Source: Corynebacterium rhinophilum (GTDB lineage Bacteria; Actinomycetota; Actinomycetes; Mycobacteriales; Mycobacteriaceae). Taken from it: a DNA stretch of 64,000 nucleotides. Shown in pieces: positions 50,065 to 59,205 of this stretch (its first letter is position 1; each line of letters opens with the position of its first letter). The position numbers and the translations under genes were made by a program. The stretch is from the NCBI RefSeq assembly GCF_030227225.1, contig NZ_JASPHQ010000005.1, forward strand, positions 44,102 to 108,101, read 5' to 3'. The notes beneath the pieces were generated by a model. It ran no database searches. It worked only from the letters and a program-made list of their open reading frames with translations, and was not told the origin of the DNA.

Positions 50065-51105
50065 TTAAGAATCGATGCCCGCGGCAGGCCCGCCCAAGTG
50101 AGACTTTTCCGCGGCCGTGATGCCATCAGTGATGCCGTGCAAGCTATTCATGGATAGCGAGGAGGTAGTCAGGTTGGGAAATAAGCGGTTTCGGGTTTCC
50201 TCGGCATGATCGGTGCGCGCTTGGAGCGCAGGCAGCGTCTGAGTGGCGATGAGCTCTGCGTGGTGACTGCAATAAGGAGACTCATCGAGTTTTTCTTCGA
50301 TGCCGTCTTCATTGGCCAGCTGCAGCAGTTCCCCAATACGGGCGGCATAGGAAAGGCGGAAGCTGCGGCGATAGGCCGCGGTGGTCTGTGTTGCCCGCGC
50401 AAACTCGGCACCCTCACTATTGCGCATGTACCAATCGCATTGGCGGTTCAGGGAGGAGAAAAGGTCGGCGCAGTGCGCGGCATCTTCGGGCACGCCGATG
50501 ATGCAGGCAAGGCCCTTTTCGTGGATGAGGAGGGTGGTGCACCCATTGGCATTGGCGATGGTGCCTAATAAGGTGACCTGATGCTTGATATACGGCGGGT
50601 GAACGTGCACGCGGTGGGAAATGAGACGCGGTTGGTCAACGGTTAAGAGATCTTCGATGCGGTATTTTTGCTGCAGCGACTGTGCCTTGGAAATGAGTAC
50701 CTCTGCCTCTTCTGCAAAGGACGTGGATTCTGCCTTGCGCAATAGCCCCAAGACCTTGTGGCGGATTTTGTCCTGCTTATCGCTAGAGTCACCAGCCTGG
50801 CTCAACTCGCCGCCTGCTAAAAGTTCGGTATCGCGCAAACGTGGCAGGTGCACCAGCTCTTTCATGATGGCGCGCATTTTATCGCGGGGAATGAAGTTTT
50901 CTTGCGGGGCTTCTAATTGCAACCACGCTTTGCGCAGCGCGGGTGAGGTGATGCGGGCAGGTACGTGCGGGCTAGCGCGGTAGATGAGGGGATAAGAATA
51001 AGAACCAAGGATGTGGCGTAAATCGTCCGGGGACCACCCGTATTGGGCGGCGGTCACTACGGCATCGATAACGCTGGCAGAAAGTTCATCAACGTGGGAG
51101 GTCAT
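50065..51105 (-). CDS. DUF2786 domain protein
   Basis: 346 aa from ATG 51105, which has AAGGAAG 8 nt upstream; the longer frame to 51189 lacks this. DUF2786 is visible around residue 140 (KIRHKVLGLLRKAESTSFAEE, then AEVLISKAQSLQQKYRI). C-terminal part conserved in corynebacteria (YRRSFRLSYAARIGELLQLA). DUF2786 proteins occur in phages and bacteria with unproven roles. Cytoplasmic, monocistronic. Confidence 0.88.
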   Translation of the reverse strand: MTSHVDELSASVIDAVVTAAQYGWSPDDLRHILGSYSYPLIYRASPHVPARITSPALRKAWLQLEAPQENFIPRDKMRAIMKELVHLPRLRDTELLAGGELSQAGDSSDKQDKIRHKVLGLLRKAESTSFAEEAEVLISKAQSLQQKYRIEDLLTVDQPRLISHRVHVHPPYIKHQVTLLGTIANANGCTTLLIHEKGLACIIGVPEDAAHCADLFSSLNRQCDWYMRNSEGAEFARATQTTAAYRRSFRLSYAARIGELLQLANEDGIEEKLDESPYCSHHAELIATQTLPALQARTDHAEETRNRLFPNLTTSSLSMNSLHGITDGITAAEKSHLGGPAAGIDS

Positions 51106-51300
51106 ACTAGTTTCTTCCTTTAGAAAGCTTGTACAGGTGTTCGCTTGCCCCACTAGCAAATCACGTGCGCGAAGCCGTACCTGCTGCATTAACCCCCGCT
51201 AGCTACCCCCTGAATACTCTGGCGACCTGCGAATCTGACCATGTGGAAATTGACTAATGAACTGCACACTGCCTAGCGGTGAGCCGGTAAGGTTTAGGGC

Positions 51301-52638
51301 ATGAATAGCCAACACGAATTCGTCTTACGCACCGTTGAGGAACGCGATATCCGCTTTATCCGCTTGTGGTTTACGGATATCATGGGCGCCCTCAAATCTG
51401 TAGTGATGAGCCCCTCCGAACTCGAATCCGCCTTTGAGGAGGGGATTGGCTTTGATGGCTCTTCAGTAGAAGGGTTTTCCCGCATCTCTGAATCGGACAC
51501 CATTGCGCTGCCGGATCCCTCCACCTTCCAAATTTTGCCCTTTGATGACAACGAGCCGGACCTGCAAACGGCGCGCATGTTCTGCGATATTGCGCAGCCG
51601 GATGGTCAGCCTTCCGTGGTGGATCCGCGCCATATCCTGCGCCGCCAGGTTACCGAGGCGGCCAATGATGGATTTACCTGTATGGCCTCGCCAGAAATTG
51701 AGTTCTACCTGCTGGAACACAGCAAAGAACTGACAGACCTGGTCCCCACCGATAATGGCGGGTATTTCGACCAAGCGACGCACGATACCGCGCCGCTCTT
51801 CCGCCGCCGCGCCATGCTGGCACTGGAATCACTCGGCATCGCCACCGAATTTAGCCACCACGAAACCGCGCCGGGCCAGCAGGAAATCGATCTCCGCCAC
51901 GCCGATGTGCTGACCATGGCGGATAATATTATGACCTTCCGGCGGGTTATTAAGCAGGTAGCCACGGATTCAAATGTGCGGGCTACGTTCATGCCCAAGC
52001 CTTTTGAGGATCTCCCGGGCTCCGGAATGCATACGCATTTTAGCCTTTTTGAAGGCCAGTCCAATGCCTTCCACGATCCGGATGATGAATTTTCGCTCTC
52101 ACACACCGCCAAGCAGTTCATCGCCGGAATTTTGGAGCACTCTACGGAAATGAGTCCCATCATCAACCAGTGGCCCAACTCCTATAAAAGGCTGATGTTT
52201 GGCAATGAAGCGCCGGGTTCGGCTACGTGGGGCGTGCAGAATCGTTCTGCCCTGGTGCGCGTGCCGACGTACCGCCTGACCAAGGAGGAATCGCGCCGGG
52301 TGGAAATTCGGTCCATCGATGCCTCTATGAACCCATACTTGGGCTATGCGGTGATCCTCGCCGCTGGGCTGCGAGGTATCCGGGAAGGCTACGAATTAGA
52401 CGAGCCCGCAGAAGACGATGTCCACCAGCTCACCCACCGGGAACGCCGCGCCATGGGGTATAAGGATCTTCCCTCCAGCATGGATCAGGCTCTGCGCGAG
52501 TTTGAAAAGTCCGAATTTATGGCGGAGGTCTTGGGCGAGCACGTCTTCGAGTTCTTCTTGCGCGCCAAATGGGAAGAATGGCGCGATTACCAGCGCCAAA
52601 TTACGACAGTCGAGCTGCGCAACAACCTGAACTTCTAG
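51301..52638 (+). CDS. glnA2: Glutamine synthetase-like protein GlnA2
   Basis: 445 aa of the GlnA family. Beta-grasp N-terminus (RLWFTDIMGALKSV), SVEGFSRI with the DGSS start of the catalytic part, MPKPFEDLPGSGMHTHFSL (ATP/metal site), NSYKRLMFGNEAPG, and RVEIRSIDASMNPYLGYA near the C-terminus. Adjacent to glnE as in C. glutamicum, where GlnA2 is not the main glutamine synthetase; its acceptor may be another amine. The adenylylation Tyr loop of GlnA1 is not evident here. Confidence 0.92.
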   Translation: MNSQHEFVLRTVEERDIRFIRLWFTDIMGALKSVVMSPSELESAFEEGIGFDGSSVEGFSRISESDTIALPDPSTFQILPFDDNEPDLQTARMFCDIAQPDGQPSVVDPRHILRRQVTEAANDGFTCMASPEIEFYLLEHSKELTDLVPTDNGGYFDQATHDTAPLFRRRAMLALESLGIATEFSHHETAPGQQEIDLRHADVLTMADNIMTFRRVIKQVATDSNVRATFMPKPFEDLPGSGMHTHFSLFEGQSNAFHDPDDEFSLSHTAKQFIAGILEHSTEMSPIINQWPNSYKRLMFGNEAPGSATWGVQNRSALVRVPTYRLTKEESRRVEIRSIDASMNPYLGYAVILAAGLRGIREGYELDEPAEDDVHQLTHRERRAMGYKDLPSSMDQALREFEKSEFMAEVLGEHVFEFFLRAKWEEWRDYQRQITTVELRNNLNF

Positions 52639-52645
52639 GAGAATA

Positions 52646-55600
52646 ATGCGTCCTGCCACGGTGCCGTCGCCGGCGTCGCTGGGCCTTAGCCGGTCCCATG
52701 CCGCACAAGACTTAGAACAACTGGGATGGAATAACCCGGAGTCCGTTGACCTCTTATGGACGCTGGCTGCGGTCGGTGATCCAGATTTAGCGCTTAATAA
52801 CCTCGTGCGCATTTACGAGCAGGCCCCGGAGCTCGATGCGGAAATCCGCAGCAATGAGCAAGTGAGGGTGCGCCTTCTCGCGCTCTTGGGTGCGTCGACG
52901 GCGTTTGGGGATCACCTCGCTGCCCACCCGGAGCTGTGGGAAGAGCTGAAAAAGCCCCTGCCGGAGCCAGAAGAGATGCTCACCAGCCTGCTTGAAACGG
53001 TCGGCGCGCAGCCGGCAACGTTTGCGGCAGAGCTCGATGCTCCCGATCCAGCGAGGGAGGATCTCAGCGCGCCGGGCACGTACCGCGCGAGCGAAGGTGA
53101 GTATAAAAAGGAGATGCGGACCCAGTACCGCACGCTGATGATGCGGCTTGCCGCGCACGATGTGGCGGGTACCTTCCACTCCCGCAAGGGGCAATCCCGC
53201 CCGCAGCCGGAGGTAAGCTTCCGGCAGGTCACCACGCTGACGACTGCGCTTGCCGATGCCGCCCTTACCGCCTCCCTTGCCGTTGCGGTGCGCAAGATCT
53301 ACGGCGATGATCCGCTCGATGCGCAGCTTGCCGTCATGGCGATGGGCAAGTGCGGTGCCGGCGAGCTCAATTACATTTCCGATGTGGACGTTATCTTCGT
53401 CGGCAGCGAGGCAACGCCCAAGGCCACCCGGCTCGCCGCGGAGTTTAACCGGATTGGGTCGACGACATTTTTTGATGTCGATGCGAACCTGCGGCCGGAG
53501 GGTAAGTCTGGGGCGTTGGTGCGCACGCTGGATTCGCACGTGACCTACTACCGCCGGTGGGCAGAGACCTGGGAATTCCAGGCGCTGCTCAAGGCGCGGG
53601 CGATGACCGGCTACCTGCCGTTGGGGGAGGATTACCTGGAGCAAATCCGGCCGATGGTCTGGACGGCTTCGCAGCGCGATTCCTTCGTGGAAGACGTCCA
53701 AGCCATGCGCCGACGCGTATTAGATAATGTGCCGGATGAGCTCAAACATCGCGAGCTCAAGTTGGGCGTCGGCGGGCTGCGCGATATTGAATTCGCGGTG
53801 CAATTGCTGCAATTGGTGCACGGTCGCTCCGATGAATCCCTGCGTGCGCTTTCGACAGTGGATGCCCTCGACGCGCTTATCTCTGCCGGCTACGTGGGCC
53901 GCGAAGATGGCACGCAGCTCATTGAAGCCTATGAATTCTTGCGCCTTTTAGAACACCGCCTGCAATTGGAGCGCTTCCGCCGCACGCACACGCTGCCGGC
54001 AGACGATGATGAAGCGGGCCTGAACTGGCTCGCGGTGATTTCGGGGTTCTCCCCGCAGGGCACAAAGTCTGCGGTGCAGGGCATGTTGGCGCATTTGCGG
54101 CGCATCAGGATGCGCATTTCTGAGTTGCACTCGCGCCTGTTTTATCGCCCGCTGCTTAATTCCGTGGTGACCATGTCTGCCGATGAGCTAAAGCTTTCGC
54201 CCGAGGCGGCAAAGCTACAGCTTGCAGCATTGGGCTATAGCTCACCGGTGCGCGCCTTCGAGCACCTGACCTCCCTGGCATCCGGTACGTCCCGCAAGGC
54301 ACGCATTCAAGCAATTTTGCTGCCGACCTTGATGGAGTGGCTAGCAGACACCGCGGATCCGGATATGGGGTTGCTCAATTACCGCAAGCTATCTGAGGCC
54401 GCCCGCGATAAGTCGTGGTTCCTGCGCATCCTGCGGGATGAGGGGATCGTCGGCCAGCGCTTGATGCATATTCTAGGAACCTCGCCGTTTACCGCGGACC
54501 TTATTATCAGTGCCCCGGATTCGGTAAAACAGCTTTCCGATGGCGCGACCGGCCCCAAGTTGCTCGAAACTAAGCCGGAGCAGGTGTCCAAGGCGCTGGT
54601 TAATTCCAGCAAGCGCCATGCGCACCCGGATAAGGCAGTGGCGGTCGCGCGCTCGCTACGCAGGGTGGAGCTGGCGCGCATTGCCAGTGGCGATCTCCTA
54701 GGAATCATCCCCGTTGAGCAGGTGTGCCAAGAACTGTCGACCATCTGGAACGCGGTCTTGGAAGCCGCCCTGCGCGCTGAGGTGCGGGCTTGGCGGATGG
54801 ACCACGAGGATGCGGAACCGCCGGCGCGCATTGCGGTTATTGGTATGGGTCGGCTCGGTGGCCGTGAGCTTGGGTTCGGCTCCGATGCAGATGTTCTTTT
54901 TGTGGCAGAGCCTGAGGCTGCAGACGATGAAGGCGAGGCTATGCGGTGGGCCATCGGGATCGTCGATAAGCTGCGCCGTCGACTTGCCAAGCCCTCTGGA
55001 GATCCGCCTTTGGACGTTGACTTGGGCCTGCGCCCAGAGGGGCGTTCGGGTGCTGTGGTGCGCAGCATTGCCTCCTACAAGCGTTATTACCGCGAGTGGG
55101 GCGAGGCCTGGGAAATGCAGGCGCTGCTGCGCGCGGCCTTCATCGCCGGAGACGAGGAAGTGGGCCAGCGCTTTATGGAGATGATCGATGAATACCGCTA
55201 CCCGGATAGCGGTGCAAGCCAGTCCACCATTCGCGCCATCCGGCGCATGAAGGCTCGGGTGGATAATGAGCGCCTGCCGCGTGGGGCCGACCGCACCACC
55301 CACACGAAGCTGGGGCGCGGGGCCCTGACCGATATTGAGTGGACGGTGCAGCTGCTGATTATGATGCACGGGCACGAATATCCCGAGCTGCGGCAACCAG
55401 GAACCTTGCCGGTGCTGGAGGCGCTGGAAGAAAGCGGTATCTTAAGCGCCGATCAAACTAGTGACCTGTGGGATGCGTGGTTGATGGCAACGGATGCCCG
55501 CAACGCGTTGGTGCTGGTGCGCGGCAAGCGCGTGGATCAATTGCCTGGGCCGGGCCAGCAATTGGCTCAAGTAGCCGGCGCGGCCGGCTGGACGCCGGAG

Positions 55601-55705
55601 GATAACCAGGATTTCCTAGATACCTACCTGAAACTGACCCGGCACGCACGCAAGGTGGTCGATGAAGTCTTTTGGGGAGAGGAGGAATCCTTCGAGCATT
55701 CTTAA
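52646..55705 (+). CDS. glnE: Glutamine synthetase adenylyltransferase/deadenylase
   Basis: 1019 aa with two nucleotidyltransferase domains. The first has GKCGAGELNYISDVDVIF near residue 230 and the second GRLGGRELGFGSDADVLF near residue 735; both keep the catalytic SDxD. It adenylylates and deadenylylates GlnA1 under PII/uridylyltransferase control. ATG 52646 follows AGGAGAATA, 7 bp after the glnA2 stop, so the pair is one transcript. Confidence 0.96.
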   Translation: MRPATVPSPASLGLSRSHAAQDLEQLGWNNPESVDLLWTLAAVGDPDLALNNLVRIYEQAPELDAEIRSNEQVRVRLLALLGASTAFGDHLAAHPELWEELKKPLPEPEEMLTSLLETVGAQPATFAAELDAPDPAREDLSAPGTYRASEGEYKKEMRTQYRTLMMRLAAHDVAGTFHSRKGQSRPQPEVSFRQVTTLTTALADAALTASLAVAVRKIYGDDPLDAQLAVMAMGKCGAGELNYISDVDVIFVGSEATPKATRLAAEFNRIGSTTFFDVDANLRPEGKSGALVRTLDSHVTYYRRWAETWEFQALLKARAMTGYLPLGEDYLEQIRPMVWTASQRDSFVEDVQAMRRRVLDNVPDELKHRELKLGVGGLRDIEFAVQLLQLVHGRSDESLRALSTVDALDALISAGYVGREDGTQLIEAYEFLRLLEHRLQLERFRRTHTLPADDDEAGLNWLAVISGFSPQGTKSAVQGMLAHLRRIRMRISELHSRLFYRPLLNSVVTMSADELKLSPEAAKLQLAALGYSSPVRAFEHLTSLASGTSRKARIQAILLPTLMEWLADTADPDMGLLNYRKLSEAARDKSWFLRILRDEGIVGQRLMHILGTSPFTADLIISAPDSVKQLSDGATGPKLLETKPEQVSKALVNSSKRHAHPDKAVAVARSLRRVELARIASGDLLGIIPVEQVCQELSTIWNAVLEAALRAEVRAWRMDHEDAEPPARIAVIGMGRLGGRELGFGSDADVLFVAEPEAADDEGEAMRWAIGIVDKLRRRLAKPSGDPPLDVDLGLRPEGRSGAVVRSIASYKRYYREWGEAWEMQALLRAAFIAGDEEVGQRFMEMIDEYRYPDSGASQSTIRAIRRMKARVDNERLPRGADRTTHTKLGRGALTDIEWTVQLLIMMHGHEYPELRQPGTLPVLEALEESGILSADQTSDLWDAWLMATDARNALVLVRGKRVDQLPGPGQQLAQVAGAAGWTPEDNQDFLDTYLKLTRHARKVVDEVFWGEEESFEHS

Positions 55706-55802
55706 AGTTGCCGCATAACTTGGTCTATACAGCGCTAATTCCCTTAACTTTTGAAGTTTCGCGCCCTAGAGTAGGAATAAGTTAGAGAAAGGATCTTTGG
55801 TT

Positions 55803-56174
55803 ATGTCATTTCAGCTGCAGCTCGATGTGGACTCCGCCACGGTTGGAGAATTGGCCGCATTGCTTTCTGCCGCTCGCGCGGCAGGAGTCCGTGATGATGA
55901 CGCCCTAGAATTAGATGGCACCACCTTGACCATTGAGGTCTCGGCCCCACAAACAGGCGCATCCCGCGGCGGGCAGAATCTCGACGCGCCGCATCACCAA
56001 GACGACCTTGGCCGCGAGGGCGGTGCGGACTCCCGCTCGCGCGGGCGCGGCGACCGCATTGGGGAGGCCACGATCCGCTCGCTCATTGATATTTTGAATG
56101 AACGCGGCAATGGTAATTCCTCGCGCGGCAATGGTTATGGCTTCTTCGGAGGAAACTCGGATTACCATGGCTAA
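55803..56174 (+). CDS. Hypothetical hydrophilic protein
   Basis: 123 aa from ATG 55803 with GAAAGGA upstream. First 60 residues form a compact region (SATVGELAALLSAARAAGV, TTLTIEVSA); the rest is Gly/Asn/Arg/Asp-rich (SRGGQN, RGDRIGEATIRSLIDIL, NGNSSRGNGYGFFGG) and probably disordered. Overlaps the next gene by 8 nt. Not recognised; co-translated with a single-pass membrane protein. Confidence 0.7.
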   Translation: MSFQLQLDVDSATVGELAALLSAARAAGVRDDDALELDGTTLTIEVSAPQTGASRGGQNLDAPHHQDDLGREGGADSRSRGRGDRIGEATIRSLIDILNERGNGNSSRGNGYGFFGGNSDYHG

Positions 56175-56634
56175 ATCTTCGGGAGCCCACCGCAGGAAGC
56201 TTATCTACCTCTGGGGCTGTATCGCCGTGGCGGCCATTATCGCCGTCGTCGTTGGCACGTGGGCAACCAGTCGCCATCACCCGCCTAAAGGGACGATGAC
56301 CGTGGGGGATGCCGTAGCCGGGGGAGTGGTGCAAGAAGAAGCGCCCGCCCAGGTGAATGGTGCGGTAGGAAGCGATGCGTCTTCAGAGGCCAATCGCGTG
56401 ATGTCGCTGGCAAAGGCGTTGGGGATTCCCCTGGAATCGGTGCCGCGCGATATTACCCAGAATAAATCCGGAAAGTCAGATGTCCGGCAGTATCTAGAGC
56501 GCGAGTTAAAGAGCGCCGTGGCCTCTGGCGAGCTGGATGAAGAAGATGAAAAGGCCATCATCGGTGCCTTTGAGAAAGGGATTGTCATCCCAGCCAGCGA
56601 TGGCATCGTGGCTGAAAGCGCCCCGGCGAATTAG
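56167..56634 (+). CDS. Single-pass membrane protein of unknown function
   Basis: 155 aa from ATG 56167 (ATGGCTAA overlap). Basic start (SSGAHRRK), membrane segment LIYLWGCIAVAAIIAVVVGTW, then an external domain with TVGDAVAGGVV and an acidic helical C-terminus (AVASGELDEEDEKAIIGAF). Likely acts with its co-translated hydrophilic partner. Family not recognised. Confidence 0.75.
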   Translation: MAKSSGAHRRKLIYLWGCIAVAAIIAVVVGTWATSRHHPPKGTMTVGDAVAGGVVQEEAPAQVNGAVGSDASSEANRVMSLAKALGIPLESVPRDITQNKSGKSDVRQYLERELKSAVASGELDEEDEKAIIGAFEKGIVIPASDGIVAESAPAN

Positions 56635-56838
56635 GTCAGTACCAGACTCTGCCTAGACCACAGCCTGTGCATCGGCTGGGGCAGCCGCTTGGGCGTATTC
56701 CAGCCGAGGAACGCCCCATGAAGTTTCAGGAAACCGGCAGACTGAGGGCATGGCCTTAACAGCTCGTCTCCCTAAAGTTATCCCATAACGAAACGGTAAC
56801 GATTCAAGGTGTGCGTTACCGAGGGACTGGAGGAGACG

Positions 56839-57036
56839 ATGACAATCAACAATAAGTTATCTACAACCGCGGCGGTGGCCGCAGCTATAGTCTTTCCTAT
56901 TAGCGGGGGATTAGGTATTGCCTTTGCGGTAAATGCGGTTCCAGCAGAGACCATTGCCCAAGCAGCAACCGGGGATCCGTTAATCCTGCACTTAAAGTCC
57001 GCATTCGAGCTAGCCACAGCAATAGCGCGGCGATAA
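56839..57036 (+). CDS. Small secreted or membrane-anchored protein
   Basis: 65 aa from ATG 56839 with GGAGGAGACG just upstream, a very strong ribosome site. A hydrophobic N-terminus (STTAAVAAAIVFPISGGLGI) is followed by a short tail with possible cleavage after AVNA or AQA. Unknown function. Confidence 0.6.
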   Translation: MTINNKLSTTAAVAAAIVFPISGGLGIAFAVNAVPAETIAQAATGDPLILHLKSAFELATAIARR

Positions 57037-57083
57037 CGTGAAGACCCCGTCCAAGCACCGCCGCTGCTGCTAAAGTACCAGGC

Positions 57084-57854
57084 ATGTTGGTTGATGCCGT
57101 CCGCCTGAAATCCATGCCGCGGGATTATCGCCGCAGCCTGCCAGTCTTCGATTACCTGGCAGATTTAAGGCGTTTTTCCTTTACCCGCCCGGTGACGATT
57201 TTCGTCGGTGATAACGGTATAGGAAAATCCAGCCTATTGGCCGCCATGGCAACCGATCTTGGGTGCTCTCCCAAGGGTGGCCGAATGGGGGATCCGGAAG
57301 CAATCGTGCCGTTAAGCCCGGTGGCCTGCGAGCGCACGGGGCTTATTCAGCGGGCCTATTTCCTGCGCGCAGAAACCCACGAATACCTCCTGACGCGCGA
57401 GCAATCCCCGGAGGAATCCGGCGGGCGTTCCACCCTGCCTACCCAGGTGGATGTGCAGGCCCGCTCGCACGGCGAATCCGTCTTCGATGTGCTCTATGAG
57501 CGCGTCGATGGCGCGGGAGTATATATCTTGGACGAGCCAGAATCGGGCTTATCCGTAGTCCGGCAATTGGCGCTGATCGCTGAAATCGCCCAAGCCGTTG
57601 ACCGCGGCGCGCAGGTATTTATCGCTACGCATTCACCGATATTACTGGGCTGCCCCAATGCCGATATCGTGGAATTAAATGATACCGGCTTCCAGCGCAT
57701 TTCCTTTGATGAGGCCGAAGCTGTGGCTGCCACCAGGGAGTTCCTCGGGGATCCAGAAGGAACTATCAAATTTATCTTGGACCCAGAGGCAGAAGAGGCA
57801 GAGGAGACTGGCGCGACGGAGATAGCAACAGATGAGGCCGAAAGGCCTCAATAA
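57084..57854 (+). CDS. AAA/ABC-type ATPase, stand-alone
   Basis: 256 aa. Walker A GDNGIGKSS near residue 40, YILDEPESGL (Walker B with D-loop-like continuation) near residue 150, then FIATHSPILL (switch His). There is no classical LSGGQ; SHGESVFDVL occupies the signature position. This pattern fits the AAA_21/AAA_23-like predicted ATPases rather than transporters. A Glu/Ala/Thr-rich tail follows. Substrate unknown. Confidence 0.88.
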   Translation: MLVDAVRLKSMPRDYRRSLPVFDYLADLRRFSFTRPVTIFVGDNGIGKSSLLAAMATDLGCSPKGGRMGDPEAIVPLSPVACERTGLIQRAYFLRAETHEYLLTREQSPEESGGRSTLPTQVDVQARSHGESVFDVLYERVDGAGVYILDEPESGLSVVRQLALIAEIAQAVDRGAQVFIATHSPILLGCPNADIVELNDTGFQRISFDEAEAVAATREFLGDPEGTIKFILDPEAEEAEETGATEIATDEAERPQ

Positions 57855-57859
57855 AGCCG

Positions 57860-59167
57860 CTAGGTAACTTCCACGATCCGCACCGAAGGCCCCGCATAGC
57901 CACCGCGCCGGCGCAGGATGTGGGTGATGACGACGCCGGCCATGCCGCACAGCCATACGGCTAGAACGGCGAGGGCCGCGGAAGTGAAATCGGGCATGGA
58001 GTACTTGGGGGCATCGGCAGAGTGGTCCAAGACCATGCCGAATAATTGCGCACCCAACATGCCGGAGGTAAACCCGCCCATATTGCCTAAGCCGGTTGCG
58101 GTAGCGACGACAGAGCGGTCCATGTTCTCGCGGATGATGTCGAAGCCATAATTCGCCGTCGGCGTGCACAGCGCCAAGATAAAGGAGACCGCAGTGATGG
58201 CTGCCAAACCCCCGCCGGTGCCAAAGGCGAAAAATAGCACCCAGGTCAGCACGTGCAGGCTGACGAACCCGAGTGCGACCCACGGGCGGATATTCTGCGC
58301 ACGGGAGGAAATCCGGCCGTGCAAGGGTCCGACCAGAACCAAAAATACCGCCAAGAGGGTGAGCACTAGGCTGGCCTTGCCCTTGGATAGTTCCATGCCT
58401 TGGGTCATCATGGGCATGCCCCACAGCATGACAAAGACAATCAGCGGCAACATCCCGCTGTAGTGAATAAAGTATGCCTGCCAGGCAATGGGCGAGGTAA
58501 AGACCGCCTTCAAGCGCGCGCCGATGCTGCTGCCCTGGGAATTGGGTGGTTCCTTCTCCAGCGGAATAACCCCGAGCTTTTCTGGGGAGTCAGCGACCGC
58601 GACTGCGGCGGCAATGGCGACGAGGATGCCTACTGCACCCAGGGTCACGAACGCCGCGGTCCATCCCGCCGTTCCGAGCAACCAGAGGAAGGGGACTGCG
58701 GAAATGAATTGGCCCATCTGGCCAATGGAGGAGGTCACCTGGGTAAACATCGGCGTGCGGTGTAGTGGGAACCAGTAGGGCAGGATGCGCATTACCGACA
58801 GGAAGCCCGTGGCATCGCCGGCGCCGATGAGCACGCGCGCGAAGATGGCTACCCCGTAATTGCTGGTAAAGCCGAGCATGACCTGGCCTACGCCCATAAT
58901 GACCGCGCCCACCACGAGCAGGATGCGGGGGCCAAATTTATCGATCAGCATGCCGGTGGGGATTTGCGCGATGGCATAGACACCCAATTGCACGGAGGTA
59001 AATACTGCGATGCGCCCAGCATCGACGTCGAAGCGCTCGATGGCATCGAGGCCGGCTACGCCGAAGGAAGACCGCCCGGTAATGGCTACGAGGTAGACCG
59101 CCATGGCCGCCACCCAAATCATTAACGCCAGGGTTGTGATAACTTCTCTCGGATTTGGCTGCGACAT
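57860..59167 (-). CDS. MFS transporter
   Basis: 435 aa with about 12 hydrophobic segments. Visible MFS features: an N-terminal half with QLGVYAIAQIPTGMLIDKFGPR (loop 2-3 motif A-like) and ARVLIGAGDATGFLSVMRI in the fourth helix, a cytoplasmic central loop around residue 205, and a C-terminal half with GPLHGRISSRAQN. The nearest general type is the nitrate/sugar-phosphate-like MFS group; the substrate cannot be told. It overlaps no gene and is divergent from thrC. Confidence 0.9.
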   Translation of the reverse strand: MSQPNPREVITTLALMIWVAAMAVYLVAITGRSSFGVAGLDAIERFDVDAGRIAVFTSVQLGVYAIAQIPTGMLIDKFGPRILLVVGAVIMGVGQVMLGFTSNYGVAIFARVLIGAGDATGFLSVMRILPYWFPLHRTPMFTQVTSSIGQMGQFISAVPFLWLLGTAGWTAAFVTLGAVGILVAIAAAVAVADSPEKLGVIPLEKEPPNSQGSSIGARLKAVFTSPIAWQAYFIHYSGMLPLIVFVMLWGMPMMTQGMELSKGKASLVLTLLAVFLVLVGPLHGRISSRAQNIRPWVALGFVSLHVLTWVLFFAFGTGGGLAAITAVSFILALCTPTANYGFDIIRENMDRSVVATATGLGNMGGFTSGMLGAQLFGMVLDHSADAPKYSMPDFTSAALAVLAVWLCGMAGVVITHILRRRGGYAGPSVRIVEVT

Positions 59168-59205
59168 GGCTGATACCTTACGCGTTAACTACTAGGATTC
59201 ATCTT

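Noticed and set aside
52787..53701. 304-codon open frame opposite glnE
   Set aside because: Antisense shadow of glnE, biased in composition.
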